A stretch of 64,000 nucleotides of DNA from Actinomycetes bacterium (GTDB taxonomy: Bacteria; Actinomycetota; Thermoleophilia; RBG-16-64-13): contig JAGXFW010000014.1 in the NCBI GenBank assembly GCA_024637035.1, positions 1 through 64,000 on the forward strand, written 5' to 3'. Position numbers and translations under genes: made by a program. The notes under the pieces are model-generated. The model was given only the letters and a program-made list of their open reading frames with translations. It was not told the origin of the DNA and did not search any database. Positions 55,536-64,000 of the stretch are shown in pieces. Position 1 is the first letter of the stretch; every line of letters starts with the position of its first letter.

Positions 55536-56980
55536 CCCTGGATCGGTCTCGAGACGGGGATCACGGTATGCGGATCCGCCTCCGTCCCCACATCGTGCGC
55601 GGCGAGGCCCCGTCCCTCCGACTTCCTGATACGACGTAGGCCGGATATAAGACCGATCACGATCCAGAGCGGAGCGAAATACTGCTCCGTAAGGAACAGG
55701 CCGGCGACGCAGAGCGTCACGAGAGCCGTGGACACTCCCGCTGCCAGGAGTCGCGCCAGCACGTCGTCGCTGGATGCCGCGACAACGGAGCCGCGATCCG
55801 GCCCACGCGCTGAGGCGGCTCGCTCGCTCGCGACCAGCTGGATCGCCATCCAGAGCGCCACCCCGAGAAGTGCGAGGAAAGCGAGTAGCCCGAGCACCCC
55901 CATCTCGGCGCCCACCTCCAGGTACATGTTGTGGGCGACGTTGTGGGCCTCGCCACCCTCGTTCCCCAACAACTCAGCGCCGCCGTACGCTCTGTAGAGC
56001 ACTCCATAGTTGCCCACTCCCACGCCCAGAACGGGGTTGTCGGTCATCATGTGCAACGCGATCCGCCATCTGTCGAAGCGATCCGAGACGTTCACGCCCC
56101 CCCACGCCTGCTTCATCTCCACCGCCAGCGCGACACGCTGGGGGTCCACCGAGTAGATCGCGGCCACGGTTACGACGGCAACCACGAGCGCCGAGACCAG
56201 GTAGCGCGGCCGGACCCGCCCGAGCATGATCCCCCAGACCACTCCGAACGTGGCGCCCACCGCGGCGCCGCGTGAAAGGGTCGCGGCTACCCCTCCGACG
56301 ATAACGCCCAGGAGGGCAAGGTGCAGCCACCGAGCCGCCCCTGTCTTTGCCACGACGATGTAGAAACTCAGTGCCGCCGCCATGCATAGAGCGAACGCCA
56401 AGTCGTTAGGGTCGCCGAGCGGCCCCTGCGCCAGATTCTCCCCCCCGAAGAAGAACATCCACAACCCTCCGGCGGCCGCCGCGGCGCCCGCTAGCACCAG
56501 AACCACCACGATCCGGTACGCATCTCTCACGGTATGCACGTGGTCGGCCACCACGATCGCTAAGCCGAAGAACATGGCGTAGCGCAGGAAGAACGACAGA
56601 CCCACGCTTGCGTCGGTGGCCACGGCCAAGCTCCCAAGGGTCACGCCCAAGAACAGCATCATGGCGACCTCTACCGGCCCCGTGAGCGCGGTCGCGCCGC
56701 GGTCTGTGAGGCGCCGGACAGCCCAACTCCCAATGACAAGCACGCCCATCAGCTTGAGCGCCGAAGGAAGACCAGGCACAGAGGGCAACCAGTCTTCGAA
56801 GAACGTGAAGACCAGCAACGCGTAGAGGGCGAACCGGGAGTTGAGGGCGAACAGACTGACAAGCGCGACCGCAACGAGACCCAGGACGAAGTAACCCGGA
56901 CCAAGGAAGGCCAGGTAGCCGGCCAGGAGCGCGCACGCGACCGCAGCCGGGAACACCAAAAAGCGGAAGGCCTGGGTCAC
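55514..56980 (-). CDS. O-antigen ligase/polymerase-like membrane protein (Wzy/WaaL family)
   Basis: A 488-residue membrane protein with about 11 predicted segments. The large outer loop holds NPVLGVGVGNYG and AHNVAHNMYLEVGAEMGVLG, the family's active-site region (HN followed by G-x-x-G). It likely polymerises repeat units of the surface polysaccharide. The ATG at 56980 overlaps the upstream glycosyltransferase gene by ATGA. It is the second such protein in the window, distinct from the one at 48237, which carries a TPR tail. It ends at TAG. Confidence 0.88.
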   Translation of the reverse strand: MTQAFRFLVFPAAVACALLAGYLAFLGPGYFVLGLVAVALVSLFALNSRFALYALLVFTFFEDWLPSVPGLPSALKLMGVLVIGSWAVRRLTDRGATALTGPVEVAMMLFLGVTLGSLAVATDASVGLSFFLRYAMFFGLAIVVADHVHTVRDAYRIVVVLVLAGAAAAAGGLWMFFFGGENLAQGPLGDPNDLAFALCMAAALSFYIVVAKTGAARWLHLALLGVIVGGVAATLSRGAAVGATFGVVWGIMLGRVRPRYLVSALVVAVVTVAAIYSVDPQRVALAVEMKQAWGGVNVSDRFDRWRIALHMMTDNPVLGVGVGNYGVLYRAYGGAELLGNEGGEAHNVAHNMYLEVGAEMGVLGLLAFLALLGVALWMAIQLVASERAASARGPDRGSVVAASSDDVLARLLAAGVSTALVTLCVAGLFLTEQYFAPLWIVIGLISGLRRIRKSEGRGLAAHDVGTEADPHTVIPVSRPIQGYDVSLR

Positions 56981-58179
56981 GTGTCGGGCCGCTCCCCGAC
57001 GGCCGACAGCGGATCGAGATCCAGCGCGGAGCCCAACTCACGCTCGAGCACGTCTACGCGGGCCGACCAGTCGTGAGGGTGGGCGCGCGCGAGGCGGGCT
57101 TCGATGAGGGCCGGATCGTCAGCCGTGGCCAACTCACGATCGAGCGTCGCAACGAAAGCCTCGACTCCCCCGGCCACAGAGAACACGCCCGGCTCCGCGT
57201 CGATGTGGCGCGCCTCAGGGACCGGCGTCGACACGACGGCCCGACCGGCGCTCAGGTACTGCCAGAGTTTCGCCGGGTTTGCGCTCGCCCCGGCCGACGA
57301 GAGCTTCCAGGGCAGGATGGCCACATCGAACGCGGCGACGAACTCCGGCAGCCTTTCATATGGCTGGGCTCCGAGAAGGTGGACGTTGCCCAGGTCGTGC
57401 AGGGGCCCGACATCGGTCTGCGCCGGCCCCACGAGCACGAAGGACACTCCGGGCCTGACACGAGCCACGCTCTCCAGGAGTCCTACGTCGAAGAAGTCGT
57501 GCAGCACGCCTGAGAAGCCCACGATCGGCCTGGGCATACCCTCGAGCTCCCTCGGAGCCGGGCGGGCCATCGCATCCGCGAACAGTCGGGTATCGGCTCC
57601 GTTCGGCAGGTAGACCATCCGCCGAGCAAGCGGGCCGAAACCTCCGGCAAGCCTCGAACTGACTGCGAAACACACGTCCGAACGCCGAGTCAACTCGTCC
57701 ATCTCGCCCGCGCTCAACCGACGCTCGGCCTCGGTGACGCCCGGCCAGGAGGCGTAGTCGTCCGCCAAGTCGAACGCGATGACTTGGCAGCCCACTGAAT
57801 CGAGCACGCGCACTGCAGAAGGGAGAAGGCACAGACAGGCGGACGGCCCGATGACCTGCTCCCGCACCACCCTGGACACGAAGCGACCGGTGATGCGTGC
57901 CGCCACACGGCGTGCCGCCGTCGACTGATTCGACAACGGCGGCACGAGAGGCGGCCGCGCTACAGTCACCCCTTCACGCGGTTGCCACACTCGTGAGAGC
58001 GGCTGCGCGAGCCGGGCTCGATCGCGACGCAGGGCCGTTCCGTAGGACATCGGGGCCTCCACATACAGCACGTGGTGGCCGCGGTCGGCGAGACCTTCCG
58101 CGAACTGGTGAGACCGGTGACGCAGCCCCACCCACGGTACGTGCTCCAAGAACACGACATCGAACGGCCGCGCGCTCAT
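56977..58179 (-). CDS. Glycosyltransferase (GT-B fold)
   Basis: A 400-residue glycosyltransferase. The start FDVVFLEHVPWVGLRHRSHQ and the VYLPNGADTRLF, IVGFSGVLHDFFD and ANPAKLWQYLSAGRAVVST blocks resemble the TuaH/teichuronic-acid and GT4-like group. The usual E-x7-E is replaced by a KLWQYLSAG segment, as in that subgroup. The ATG at 58179 overlaps the upstream glycosyltransferase gene by ATGA, and the gene overlaps the polymerase gene in the same way, so three genes are translationally coupled. Confidence 0.83.
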   Translation of the reverse strand: MSARPFDVVFLEHVPWVGLRHRSHQFAEGLADRGHHVLYVEAPMSYGTALRRDRARLAQPLSRVWQPREGVTVARPPLVPPLSNQSTAARRVAARITGRFVSRVVREQVIGPSACLCLLPSAVRVLDSVGCQVIAFDLADDYASWPGVTEAERRLSAGEMDELTRRSDVCFAVSSRLAGGFGPLARRMVYLPNGADTRLFADAMARPAPRELEGMPRPIVGFSGVLHDFFDVGLLESVARVRPGVSFVLVGPAQTDVGPLHDLGNVHLLGAQPYERLPEFVAAFDVAILPWKLSSAGASANPAKLWQYLSAGRAVVSTPVPEARHIDAEPGVFSVAGGVEAFVATLDRELATADDPALIEARLARAHPHDWSARVDVLERELGSALDLDPLSAVGERPDT

Positions 58180-59408
58180 GCGGTGGGCTCCCACTCGACC
58201 TGTCCCCCGCCGCGCGAACGCCCCACGATCCCTCCGTAGAAGGCGAGCGTATCCCGCGCGATGACGTCCCACGAAAGCCGCTCTGCCGTCCGCGCCGCCC
58301 CCAGACTGAGCGTCGCCCTGTCCTCGATGGCGAATAGACGTACGAGGGCACGGGCGAGGTCCTGGGGATCCCCGGCATCCGAGAGCAGCCCGTTGTACCC
58401 CGGGCGCACCTGCTCGGGGATGCTGCCGACTCGAGTCGCCACCACCGGTTGGGCGAACGAGAAGGCAAGAGGCACCACCCCGCTGGTGTAGCACGTTCGA
58501 TAGGGCGCCACCACAGCGTCCGCGGCGGTGAGATAGTCTTCTAGGGCTTCGTCATCGGCGTACCCTGCGAACAAGTGGAGTCTCGAACCCGCCGCTTCGA
58601 CCAGCGCGGCCACATGTGCCTGGGCGTCGGCCGCCACGGAGCCGGCGACGACGATATCCACATCGGGAGGCAGACCGTTCGACAGTGCGTGTCGCCAGGC
58701 TAAGGCCAACAGGTCCAGGCCCTTGTAGGGCCGCACGTATCCGAAGAACAGGAGCAACCGTCGATCGACGGGCAGGCCGCGCGCCCGGCGGGCCTCGATG
58801 CGGTCGCGTCCCGGGCTTTTCCGAAAGAAGGAGTAGTCACCATGCGGGATCACGCCGACATCGCCTCGCAAACCGAACTCCCTCTCCAGGTCGGCCACCA
58901 CGAAGCGCGAGTGGGCGATAAGACCGGCGACGGAACGGTACGAGCTGCGCCACGCGTTCCGAGAACGCTCGGGATCCTCGTACGGCAGCACCTCATGAAC
59001 GGTCGCGACGACCGGCGGGCCACCGATAGCGGTCGACGCACGGATGAGCATCGACTGCAGGCGGGGACTCACGTGACCCTGTACGTGCACTATCTCCGGA
59101 CGCACGGCGTGGGTGAGCGCGACGAGCCTTCCAAGGTTCTCCCAGTTGGTCAGACGTGCACGCAACCGACGGGAGCGGCTGATGTCGGGCACGATCCACG
59201 CGGGCCGATACGTCGCGTGGAGATCGAAGGAGCGCGGCATCTCGATGAGTTCGTACGGCGAAGACGTCAACAGGTGGACGCGCGCTCGGCGGCCGAGCGC
59301 CTGACACAGGTTGTACGCGTAGTGCGCCATCCCTCCCGCGCCGGAGGTCTCGACCATGAGGATAGAAGGGCGGCGCGCGCCGTCGGGAGTAGTGTGCCGG
59401 TGGCTCAT
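58176..59408 (-). CDS. Glycosyltransferase family 4 protein
   Basis: A 410-residue GT-B glycosyltransferase. SILMVETSGAGGMAHYAYNLC begins the acceptor half. The donor half has VIPHGDYSFFR, LLFFGYVRPYKGLDLL and APYRTCYTSGVVPLAFSFAQPVV. The ATG at 59408 follows AGAGAGG; the long in-frame extension upstream is antisense to another gene and not family-like. The short gap to the divergent gene at 59498 has a TATAAT on the plus strand (59415-59420), a possible promoter element for it. It is the first gene of a three-gene coupled set. Confidence 0.88.
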   Translation of the reverse strand: MSHRHTTPDGARRPSILMVETSGAGGMAHYAYNLCQALGRRARVHLLTSSPYELIEMPRSFDLHATYRPAWIVPDISRSRRLRARLTNWENLGRLVALTHAVRPEIVHVQGHVSPRLQSMLIRASTAIGGPPVVATVHEVLPYEDPERSRNAWRSSYRSVAGLIAHSRFVVADLEREFGLRGDVGVIPHGDYSFFRKSPGRDRIEARRARGLPVDRRLLLFFGYVRPYKGLDLLALAWRHALSNGLPPDVDIVVAGSVAADAQAHVAALVEAAGSRLHLFAGYADDEALEDYLTAADAVVAPYRTCYTSGVVPLAFSFAQPVVATRVGSIPEQVRPGYNGLLSDAGDPQDLARALVRLFAIEDRATLSLGAARTAERLSWDVIARDTLAFYGGIVGRSRGGGQVEWEPTA

Positions 59409-59497
59409 CCTCTCTATAATAGCCAAGCCACACGGCAAGCGGTACGTGACGTGCGTCAGGGGAGGCGTTAACGCTGGACAACGATGGCGGGCGTACC

Positions 59498-60688
59498 ATG
59501 TTGAAACATGATCACGGAGCGGCCGCGACGGTCGTGATGTACACCGATGCCACCGGCTTCGGAGGCGCCGAGTTGCACATGGCCTCACTCGCCGCGACTC
59601 TGTGCGCCACCCCGTACCGCCCCATCGCCCTACTCCACCCCGGGGCGACCGACTCCAGACTCTTCGAGCTTCTTGAACGCGACGGCATTCCACTTGTGGC
59701 GACGGCTCGCCCCTCCGACAAGGCGGATCTCGGTGCATGGCTCGGCCTCCGGCATGAGCTCGCCACTCTCGCGACCGCGGGGGAACGGATACTGCTGCAC
59801 TGTCACCAAGCGACCCCCTACTCCAACCACTTGGCCATAGCGGCGGCGTGGTCGCTCCGAATACCGGTCGTGTGCACAGACCACGGATACTACCCGCCGG
59901 GCACACATCTGCTGAAGACGCGTCGAGCCATCATGAACGCGATGATGGCCCAGGACATCACCGTGTCGCGGGCGGTCGCCGACTCTCTGGTTCGCGACGT
60001 CGGGCAATGCCGCGACAAGATCGTCACCATCTACAACGGCCTAGAGCGCACTGCCGACTCGACAGATGGCGGCGCTCATCGCGCCGCCGCCCGGGCCCGC
60101 ACGCGGGCGGCTCTCGGCATCCCCCAGGATGCCGCCGTCGTCGGCACGGTCGGACGACAGTCTCAGGAGAAGAACCTCCCCGCACTGATCGACGCGGTCG
60201 CGGCCCTCGGCCCGACCGCCGGCGACGTGCTGCTCGTGCTCTGCGGAGAGGGCGACGAGCAGATGCGGGCCGCCCTACGCGCCCGCGGCGACGATACGGG
60301 GCTCGGGGATCGACTTCTCCTCCCCGGACGCCTTGAAGATCTGCAAGGAGTCCTGGCCGCACTCGACGTGTTCGCGCTGCCCTCGCTCACCGAGGGGATG
60401 CCGCTCTCGCTCATGGAGGCCATGGCGGCGGGCGTACCTTCCGTCGCGACTGCGGTGGGAGGGGTGCCTGAACTGGTGCGCGACGGAGAGAGCGGGCTGC
60501 TCGTGGCTGAGCCTTCCGACATCGCCGGCATCGCGGCAGCGATCGCCCGGCTTCTCGCCGATCCAGCACTTGGTGCCGATATTGCACGCAGCGCGGCTCG
60601 CACGGTGAAGAGCCGCTTCAGCTCCGAGCGCATGATCGAAAGGACCCTACTGACGTACGACCATGTCATCCGAAGGAGCAGCGCATGA
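59498..60688 (+). CDS. Glycosyltransferase family 4 protein
   Basis: A 396-residue GT-B glycosyltransferase. The N-terminal half has YTDATGFGGAELHMASL and HQATPYSNHLAI; the donor half has IYNGLERTADS, GTVGRQSQEKNL and PSLTEGMPLSLMEAMAAG. It heads a plus-strand operon with an epimerase (ATGA overlap at 60685), a nucleotidyltransferase, an aminotransferase and a flippase. This set builds, activates and exports an amino- or deoxysugar-containing repeat unit. Confidence 0.9.
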   Translation: MLKHDHGAAATVVMYTDATGFGGAELHMASLAATLCATPYRPIALLHPGATDSRLFELLERDGIPLVATARPSDKADLGAWLGLRHELATLATAGERILLHCHQATPYSNHLAIAAAWSLRIPVVCTDHGYYPPGTHLLKTRRAIMNAMMAQDITVSRAVADSLVRDVGQCRDKIVTIYNGLERTADSTDGGAHRAAARARTRAALGIPQDAAVVGTVGRQSQEKNLPALIDAVAALGPTAGDVLLVLCGEGDEQMRAALRARGDDTGLGDRLLLPGRLEDLQGVLAALDVFALPSLTEGMPLSLMEAMAAGVPSVATAVGGVPELVRDGESGLLVAEPSDIAGIAAAIARLLADPALGADIARSAARTVKSRFSSERMIERTLLTYDHVIRRSSA

Positions 60689-61704
60689 CAACAGTGCTGG
60701 TGACCGGAGCCGCGGGCTACATCGGCTCCGTCCTGACCCGACGCCTCCTCGCCTCCCAGTTCGAGGTCGTGGGGCTCGACAGCCTCCGCTATGGCGGCGA
60801 GGCCCTCCTGGGCGTGCTGGGCGAACCCGGGTTCCGCCTCATCACCGGTGACGTGCGGGACCCTGCAGTCGTCGACCGAGCCCTCGAAGGGGTGGATGCG
60901 GTGGTTCACTTCGCCGCCCTGGTGGGCGATCCAGTGTGTACTCGCCACCCGGGCGATGCGGTAGCCGTGAACGTGGACGCGTCGAAAGCGCTCTACACAC
61001 GCTGCAACGAACGTGGCGTGGGCCGCTTCGTCTTCGCCTCGACGTGCTCGAACTACGGGAAGATGGAGGGGGAAGATCTCGTTGATGAGACATCGGAGCT
61101 TCGCCCGATATCGCTCTACGCCGAGACCAAGGTGGCGGTCGAGCGACATCTACTGCAGGAGTCGGCCACGGCCTCGTGCAGCCCGACCGTGCTCCGATTC
61201 GCTACCGCCTATGGCCTGTCGCCCCGCATGCGCTTCGACCTCACCGTGAACGAGTTCACGCGGGAACTCTCCCTCGGGAGGACGCTGGCGGTCTACGGCG
61301 CGCAGTTCTGGCGACCCTACTGCCACGTGCGCGACCTGGCCGCGGCCGCGCACGCGGTGCTCGACGCCGACGAGGGCACCACGGCGCATCAGGTGTACAA
61401 CGTCGGCCTCACCACCGAGAACTACACGAAACAGATGCTCGTTGACCTGATGCGCGAGACGATCCCGGACGCCACGATCGAATACGTGCACCGAGACGAG
61501 GATCCCCGCGACTACCGGGTGGACTTCACCAAGATCAGCACGCTGCTTGGATTCCAACCTCAACTCAAGGTGCTCGATGGCATCGTCGAGATGCATCGCG
61601 TCGTCTCGGAGGGGTTCCTCGCCGATGTCGACGGTCCCCGATACACGAACACGCCCGACCTCCCCGCACCCGACCTCACCGCACCCGACGCGACCGCGCC
61701 GTGA
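60685..61704 (+). CDS. NAD-dependent sugar epimerase/dehydratase
   Basis: A 339-residue extended SDR. The NAD motif is VTGAAGYIGSVLTRR; the catalytic Tyr-x3-Lys is in PISLYAETKVAVE, and the upstream Ser/Thr is in FASTCSNYGKM. It acts on a nucleotide sugar, as a UDP-glucose 4-epimerase or similar. The C-terminal 20 residues form a Pro/Asp/Ala-rich tail with repeated [LT]-[PT]-APD units. The ATG at 60685 overlaps the preceding gene by four bases. Confidence 0.9.
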   Translation: MTTVLVTGAAGYIGSVLTRRLLASQFEVVGLDSLRYGGEALLGVLGEPGFRLITGDVRDPAVVDRALEGVDAVVHFAALVGDPVCTRHPGDAVAVNVDASKALYTRCNERGVGRFVFASTCSNYGKMEGEDLVDETSELRPISLYAETKVAVERHLLQESATASCSPTVLRFATAYGLSPRMRFDLTVNEFTRELSLGRTLAVYGAQFWRPYCHVRDLAAAAHAVLDADEGTTAHQVYNVGLTTENYTKQMLVDLMRETIPDATIEYVHRDEDPRDYRVDFTKISTLLGFQPQLKVLDGIVEMHRVVSEGFLADVDGPRYTNTPDLPAPDLTAPDATAP

Positions 61705-61732
61705 TGGAACGCCCCGGAGATAGGAACTCGTC

Positions 61733-62518
61733 ATGACTCTTCCCCTCGACCCCGACAGGCAAGAGCTGGGGCCCGCGTCCGGCTTGCGCACGATCATCCT
61801 GGCGGGTGGACGCGGCACGCGACTCCGCCCGTTCACGGTGAACTTCCCGAAGCCGCTCGTGCCCCTGGGCGACGTCCCGGTGGTGGAGGTGCTGATGCGG
61901 CGTCTGATCGCCTTCGGTCTCACCGACATCACACTGACGCTCGGTCATCTGGCGGAGCTGATCAAAGCCTACTTCATGAACCGGACCGAACTCACGGCTC
62001 TGATGGACCTGCAGTACATCGAAGAATCCTCACCCACGGGCACCGCCGGCTCCCTGGCCTGCGTGCCGCATCTCGACGACACGTTCCTGGTGCTGAACGG
62101 AGACCTGCTCACCGACATCGACTTCCATCGACTCGTAGCGTCCCATAGGGAGAGCGGAGCGATCCTCACCATCGCCTCGCACACGCGCCACGTGAAGGTC
62201 GACCTAGGCGTGCTTCGATTCGACGGTTCCCGGCGTCTCACCGCGTACGTAGAGAAGCCCGAGACCACCTACGACGTGAGCATGGGTATCTACGTCTACG
62301 AGCCGGCGGTGCTCGAATACATAGAGCCCGGGTCATACCTCGACTTCCCCGACTTGGTCACCCGGCTGATCGAAGCCGGTGAGATGGTGTGCGCCTTTCC
62401 CGCCGGGGACACGCTCTGGCTCGACATCGGACGGCCCGACGACTACGCCAGAGCCCAGGAACTCTTCACCGCCGCCCGCTCCGGCACGCCGGACCATGAT
62501 CGGATCGAGAATGTCTGA
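61733..62518 (+). CDS. Sugar-phosphate nucleotidyltransferase
   Basis: A 261-residue NTP-transferase. The signature LAGGRGTRLRPFT with the Lys of FPKPLVPLG lies at about residues 23-42. LNGDLLTDIDF holds the metal-binding Asp, and LDIGRPDDYARAQELF closes the domain. It couples a sugar-1-phosphate to NTP (glucose-, mannose- or heptose-type). It lacks the C-terminal hexapeptide domain of longer relatives. Its end overlaps the aminotransferase gene by 8 bases. Confidence 0.9.
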   Translation: MTLPLDPDRQELGPASGLRTIILAGGRGTRLRPFTVNFPKPLVPLGDVPVVEVLMRRLIAFGLTDITLTLGHLAELIKAYFMNRTELTALMDLQYIEESSPTGTAGSLACVPHLDDTFLVLNGDLLTDIDFHRLVASHRESGAILTIASHTRHVKVDLGVLRFDGSRRLTAYVEKPETTYDVSMGIYVYEPAVLEYIEPGSYLDFPDLVTRLIEAGEMVCAFPAGDTLWLDIGRPDDYARAQELFTAARSGTPDHDRIENV

Positions 62519-63674
62519 GTGGCGCGTACCGCTGAGCGATCTGGCCTACGACCACCGAGAAGGGGAAGCGGCCGCGCGGGTCATCAGATCTCGGTGGCTT
62601 TCGATGGGTCCTGAGGTAGCCGCGTTCGAGGCGGAGTTCGCCGAGTTCCTGGGTGTTCGCCACGCGTTCGCGGTGGCGAGCGGCACGGCCGCGCTGCACC
62701 TGGCTCTCTTGAGCACGGGTATCGGCCCGGGAGACGAGGTGATCCAGCCGGCCGTCAACTTCGTCGCCGCCGCCAACATGACCACGTTGGTGGGAGCGCA
62801 GCCCGTGTTCGCCGATATCGTCGCGCTGGCCGAGCCGACCATCGACCCCGCGCACGTGGAGAGGCTGCTCACACCCCGCACGCGCGCTCTTGTGGTCATG
62901 CACTATGGCGGCCACCTGTGCCGCATGGCCGAACTTGCCGCTCTCTGCCGTGAGAGAGACCTCGTTCTCATCGAAGACGCACCGCACGCCCTTGGCGCGA
63001 GATACCTCGACCCGGCCGGCAGGACCCCACACGGGCGCCATGCCGGTGCCCTCGGCGACGTCGGGTGCTTCAGCTTCTTCAGCAACAAGAATCTGGCCAC
63101 CGGCGAGGGCGGCATGATCGTCACCGACCGGGACGACCTCGCTGAGCGCATCCGGCTGCTGCGCTCTCACGGCATGACCACCCTCACCTGGGATCGACAT
63201 CAAGGGCGGGCCCACTCGTACGACGTGGTCGCCCACGGCTTCAACTACCGTTTCGACGAGATGCGGGCCGCCATCGGGAGGGTTCAGTTGGAGAAGCTGC
63301 CGGCCGGTAACACGCGGCGGGAAGCTCTCGTCCGCGAGTACTGGCGATCACTGGCAGAAGTGCCGGGGCTCATCCTCCCGTTCCACGGCCGTCCAGGGGA
63401 ATCCGCGCACCACATCATGGTCGCCGTGGCCCCGTCGGCAGATGAACGCCGCACTATCGTGGAGCACTTGATCACCCAACGTATCCAGACAAGTCTGCAC
63501 TACCCGTGCATACCCGACTTCACCGGCTTCGCGCAGACCGGAGACGATCGCCTGCCTCTGAGCCGGGAGTTCGCCTCACGCACGATCACACTCCCGCTCT
63601 ACCCTGATCTTCCTCAACCGGCGCTTCGCACGGTCTGTGAGGAGATGGCTGCCGCTCTGGAGCGTGTGAGCTGA
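62511..63674 (+). CDS. DegT/DnrJ/EryC1/StrS-family PLP aminotransferase
   Basis: A 387-residue PLP enzyme of sugar aminotransferase type. The cofactor-binding parts are VASGTAALHLALL, IEDAPHALGARY (the Asp binding the pyridine nitrogen) and the Schiff-base Lys in FSFFSNKNLATGEGG. The arginine-containing GFNYRFDEMRAAIG follows. It aminates a keto-sugar nucleotide. The ATG at 62511 overlaps the previous gene by eight bases; the longer in-frame start is not family-like. It ends with TGA in a CTGA overlap with the flippase frame. Confidence 0.92.
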   Translation: MSEWRVPLSDLAYDHREGEAAARVIRSRWLSMGPEVAAFEAEFAEFLGVRHAFAVASGTAALHLALLSTGIGPGDEVIQPAVNFVAAANMTTLVGAQPVFADIVALAEPTIDPAHVERLLTPRTRALVVMHYGGHLCRMAELAALCRERDLVLIEDAPHALGARYLDPAGRTPHGRHAGALGDVGCFSFFSNKNLATGEGGMIVTDRDDLAERIRLLRSHGMTTLTWDRHQGRAHSYDVVAHGFNYRFDEMRAAIGRVQLEKLPAGNTRREALVREYWRSLAEVPGLILPFHGRPGESAHHIMVAVAPSADERRTIVEHLITQRIQTSLHYPCIPDFTGFAQTGDDRLPLSREFASRTITLPLYPDLPQPALRTVCEEMAAALERVS

Positions 63675-64000
63675 GTCCTCCCAGTCGAGAGGGCGCTGCG
63701 GCCCGGGGAACCGGGCTCATCTTCCGGAACGTGGTGGCCAACTACGCGGGCACCATCAGCATCCTGCTCATGGCTTTCTTCCTGACTCCGTTCCTGGTGA
63801 GCAGGTTGGGGAACGTGCAGTTCGGCCTCTGGGCGATCATCGGTGGCGTGATGGCCTACGGCAGCCTATTCGACCTCGGCGTATCCGCCGCCGTGGTCAA
63901 GTACGTAGGAGAGCACTCCGACCTCGACGACGTGCCCGGCGTGGAGAAGGTGATCCAGAGTTCGTTGGCCGTCTACCTCGCGATCGGAGCCGCCGTGCTC
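63671..64000 (+). CDS. Wzx-type polysaccharide flippase (start uncertain, cut by window edge)
   Basis: The frame from 63671 encodes FRNVVANYAGTISILLMAFF, then LVSRLGNVQFGLWAI and LGVSAAVVKYV, a typical start of the MATE/Wzx family that flips lipid-linked repeat units. No ATG, GTG or TTG is in frame between the preceding in-frame stop and Val at 63731. A CTG at 63671 gives a CTGA overlap with the aminotransferase stop and has GGAG eight bases upstream. This matches the coupling style of the window. A GTG at 63731 would cut the first helix. About 110 residues are visible. Confidence 0.75.
   Translation, partial: MSPPSREGAAARGTGLIFRNVVANYAGTISILLMAFFLTPFLVSRLGNVQFGLWAIIGGVMAYGSLFDLGVSAAVVKYVGEHSDLDDVPGVEKVIQSSLAVYLAIGAAVL

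Noticed and set aside
59415-59420. TATAAT as a firm promoter for the gene at 59498
   Set aside because: No -35 box at suitable spacing is visible; it is noted only as a possible element.

Overview
The window is GC-rich, densely packed DNA from what looks like an anaerobic, methylated-amine-using bacterium, most likely a deep-branching actinobacterium. The lineage is an inference. It rests on the GC content, the lipoprotein signals followed by Thr-rich linkers, the PucR-type regulators, one sorting-signal-like protein and the absence of any TAA stop in the 51 complete genes I read (37 TGA, 14 TAG). Most genes are on the minus strand and are coupled by ATGA, GTGA or TGATG overlaps. I see no insertion sequences, prophage or CRISPR.

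1-11581 (minus) is a methylamine operon. In reading order it holds a corrinoid protein, an MttB-like methyltransferase without an in-frame amber, a 2-hydroxyacid dehydrogenase-like protein, a dimethylamine methyltransferase (mtbB), a dipeptide/quaternary-amine-type ABC importer and a trimethylamine methyltransferase (mttB) cut by the window edge. mtbB and mttB are each interrupted by one in-frame TAG, exactly where the archaeal enzymes carry pyrrolysine, and both reading frames continue past it with family-typical sequence. This is the main discovery: genetically encoded pyrrolysine in a bacterium that also uses TAG as an ordinary stop. A PucR-type regulator diverges at 11763.

13499-20299 (minus) holds a spermidine/putrescine-type ABC importer, a second 2-hydroxyacid dehydrogenase paralogue and a thiamine-diphosphate decarboxylase-like enzyme. 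20543-33309 (minus) is a long redox operon. It encodes an FAD-linked oxidase, an HdrD-like iron-sulfur protein fused to an MtaA/MtbA-type zinc methyltransferase, an arginase-fold protein, a ferredoxin, a shortened aldehyde:ferredoxin oxidoreductase, an HdrE/NarI-like cytochrome b, a second HdrD-like protein, a glutamine-amidotransferase-like protein, a radical SAM enzyme, a GNAT and an AIR-synthase-like protein. The last three resemble part of the Nit1C (cyanide/nitrile) cluster, but no nitrilase is present. A plausible joint scheme, inferred, is that methyl groups pass from methylamines to the corrinoid protein, then to the zinc methyltransferase and on into one-carbon metabolism, with Hdr-type modules handling electrons.

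33451-46394 (minus) holds a GAF/PucR regulator, a QueG-like iron-sulfur protein, a CoA-transferase/SDR/thiolase set, an XRE-cupin regulator, a two-subunit aconitase X whose subunits are separated only by an in-frame TAG, and a branched-chain-amino-acid-type ABC importer. The importer's binding protein ends at a strong terminator (46544-46589).

48136-64000 starts with a tRNA-Leu(CAA) and is an exopolysaccharide region: two O-antigen-ligase-like proteins, five glycosyltransferases, a secreted glycosidase-like protein under a predicted cyclic-di-GMP-I riboswitch, an epimerase, a nucleotidyltransferase, a DegT aminotransferase and the start of a Wzx-type flippase.
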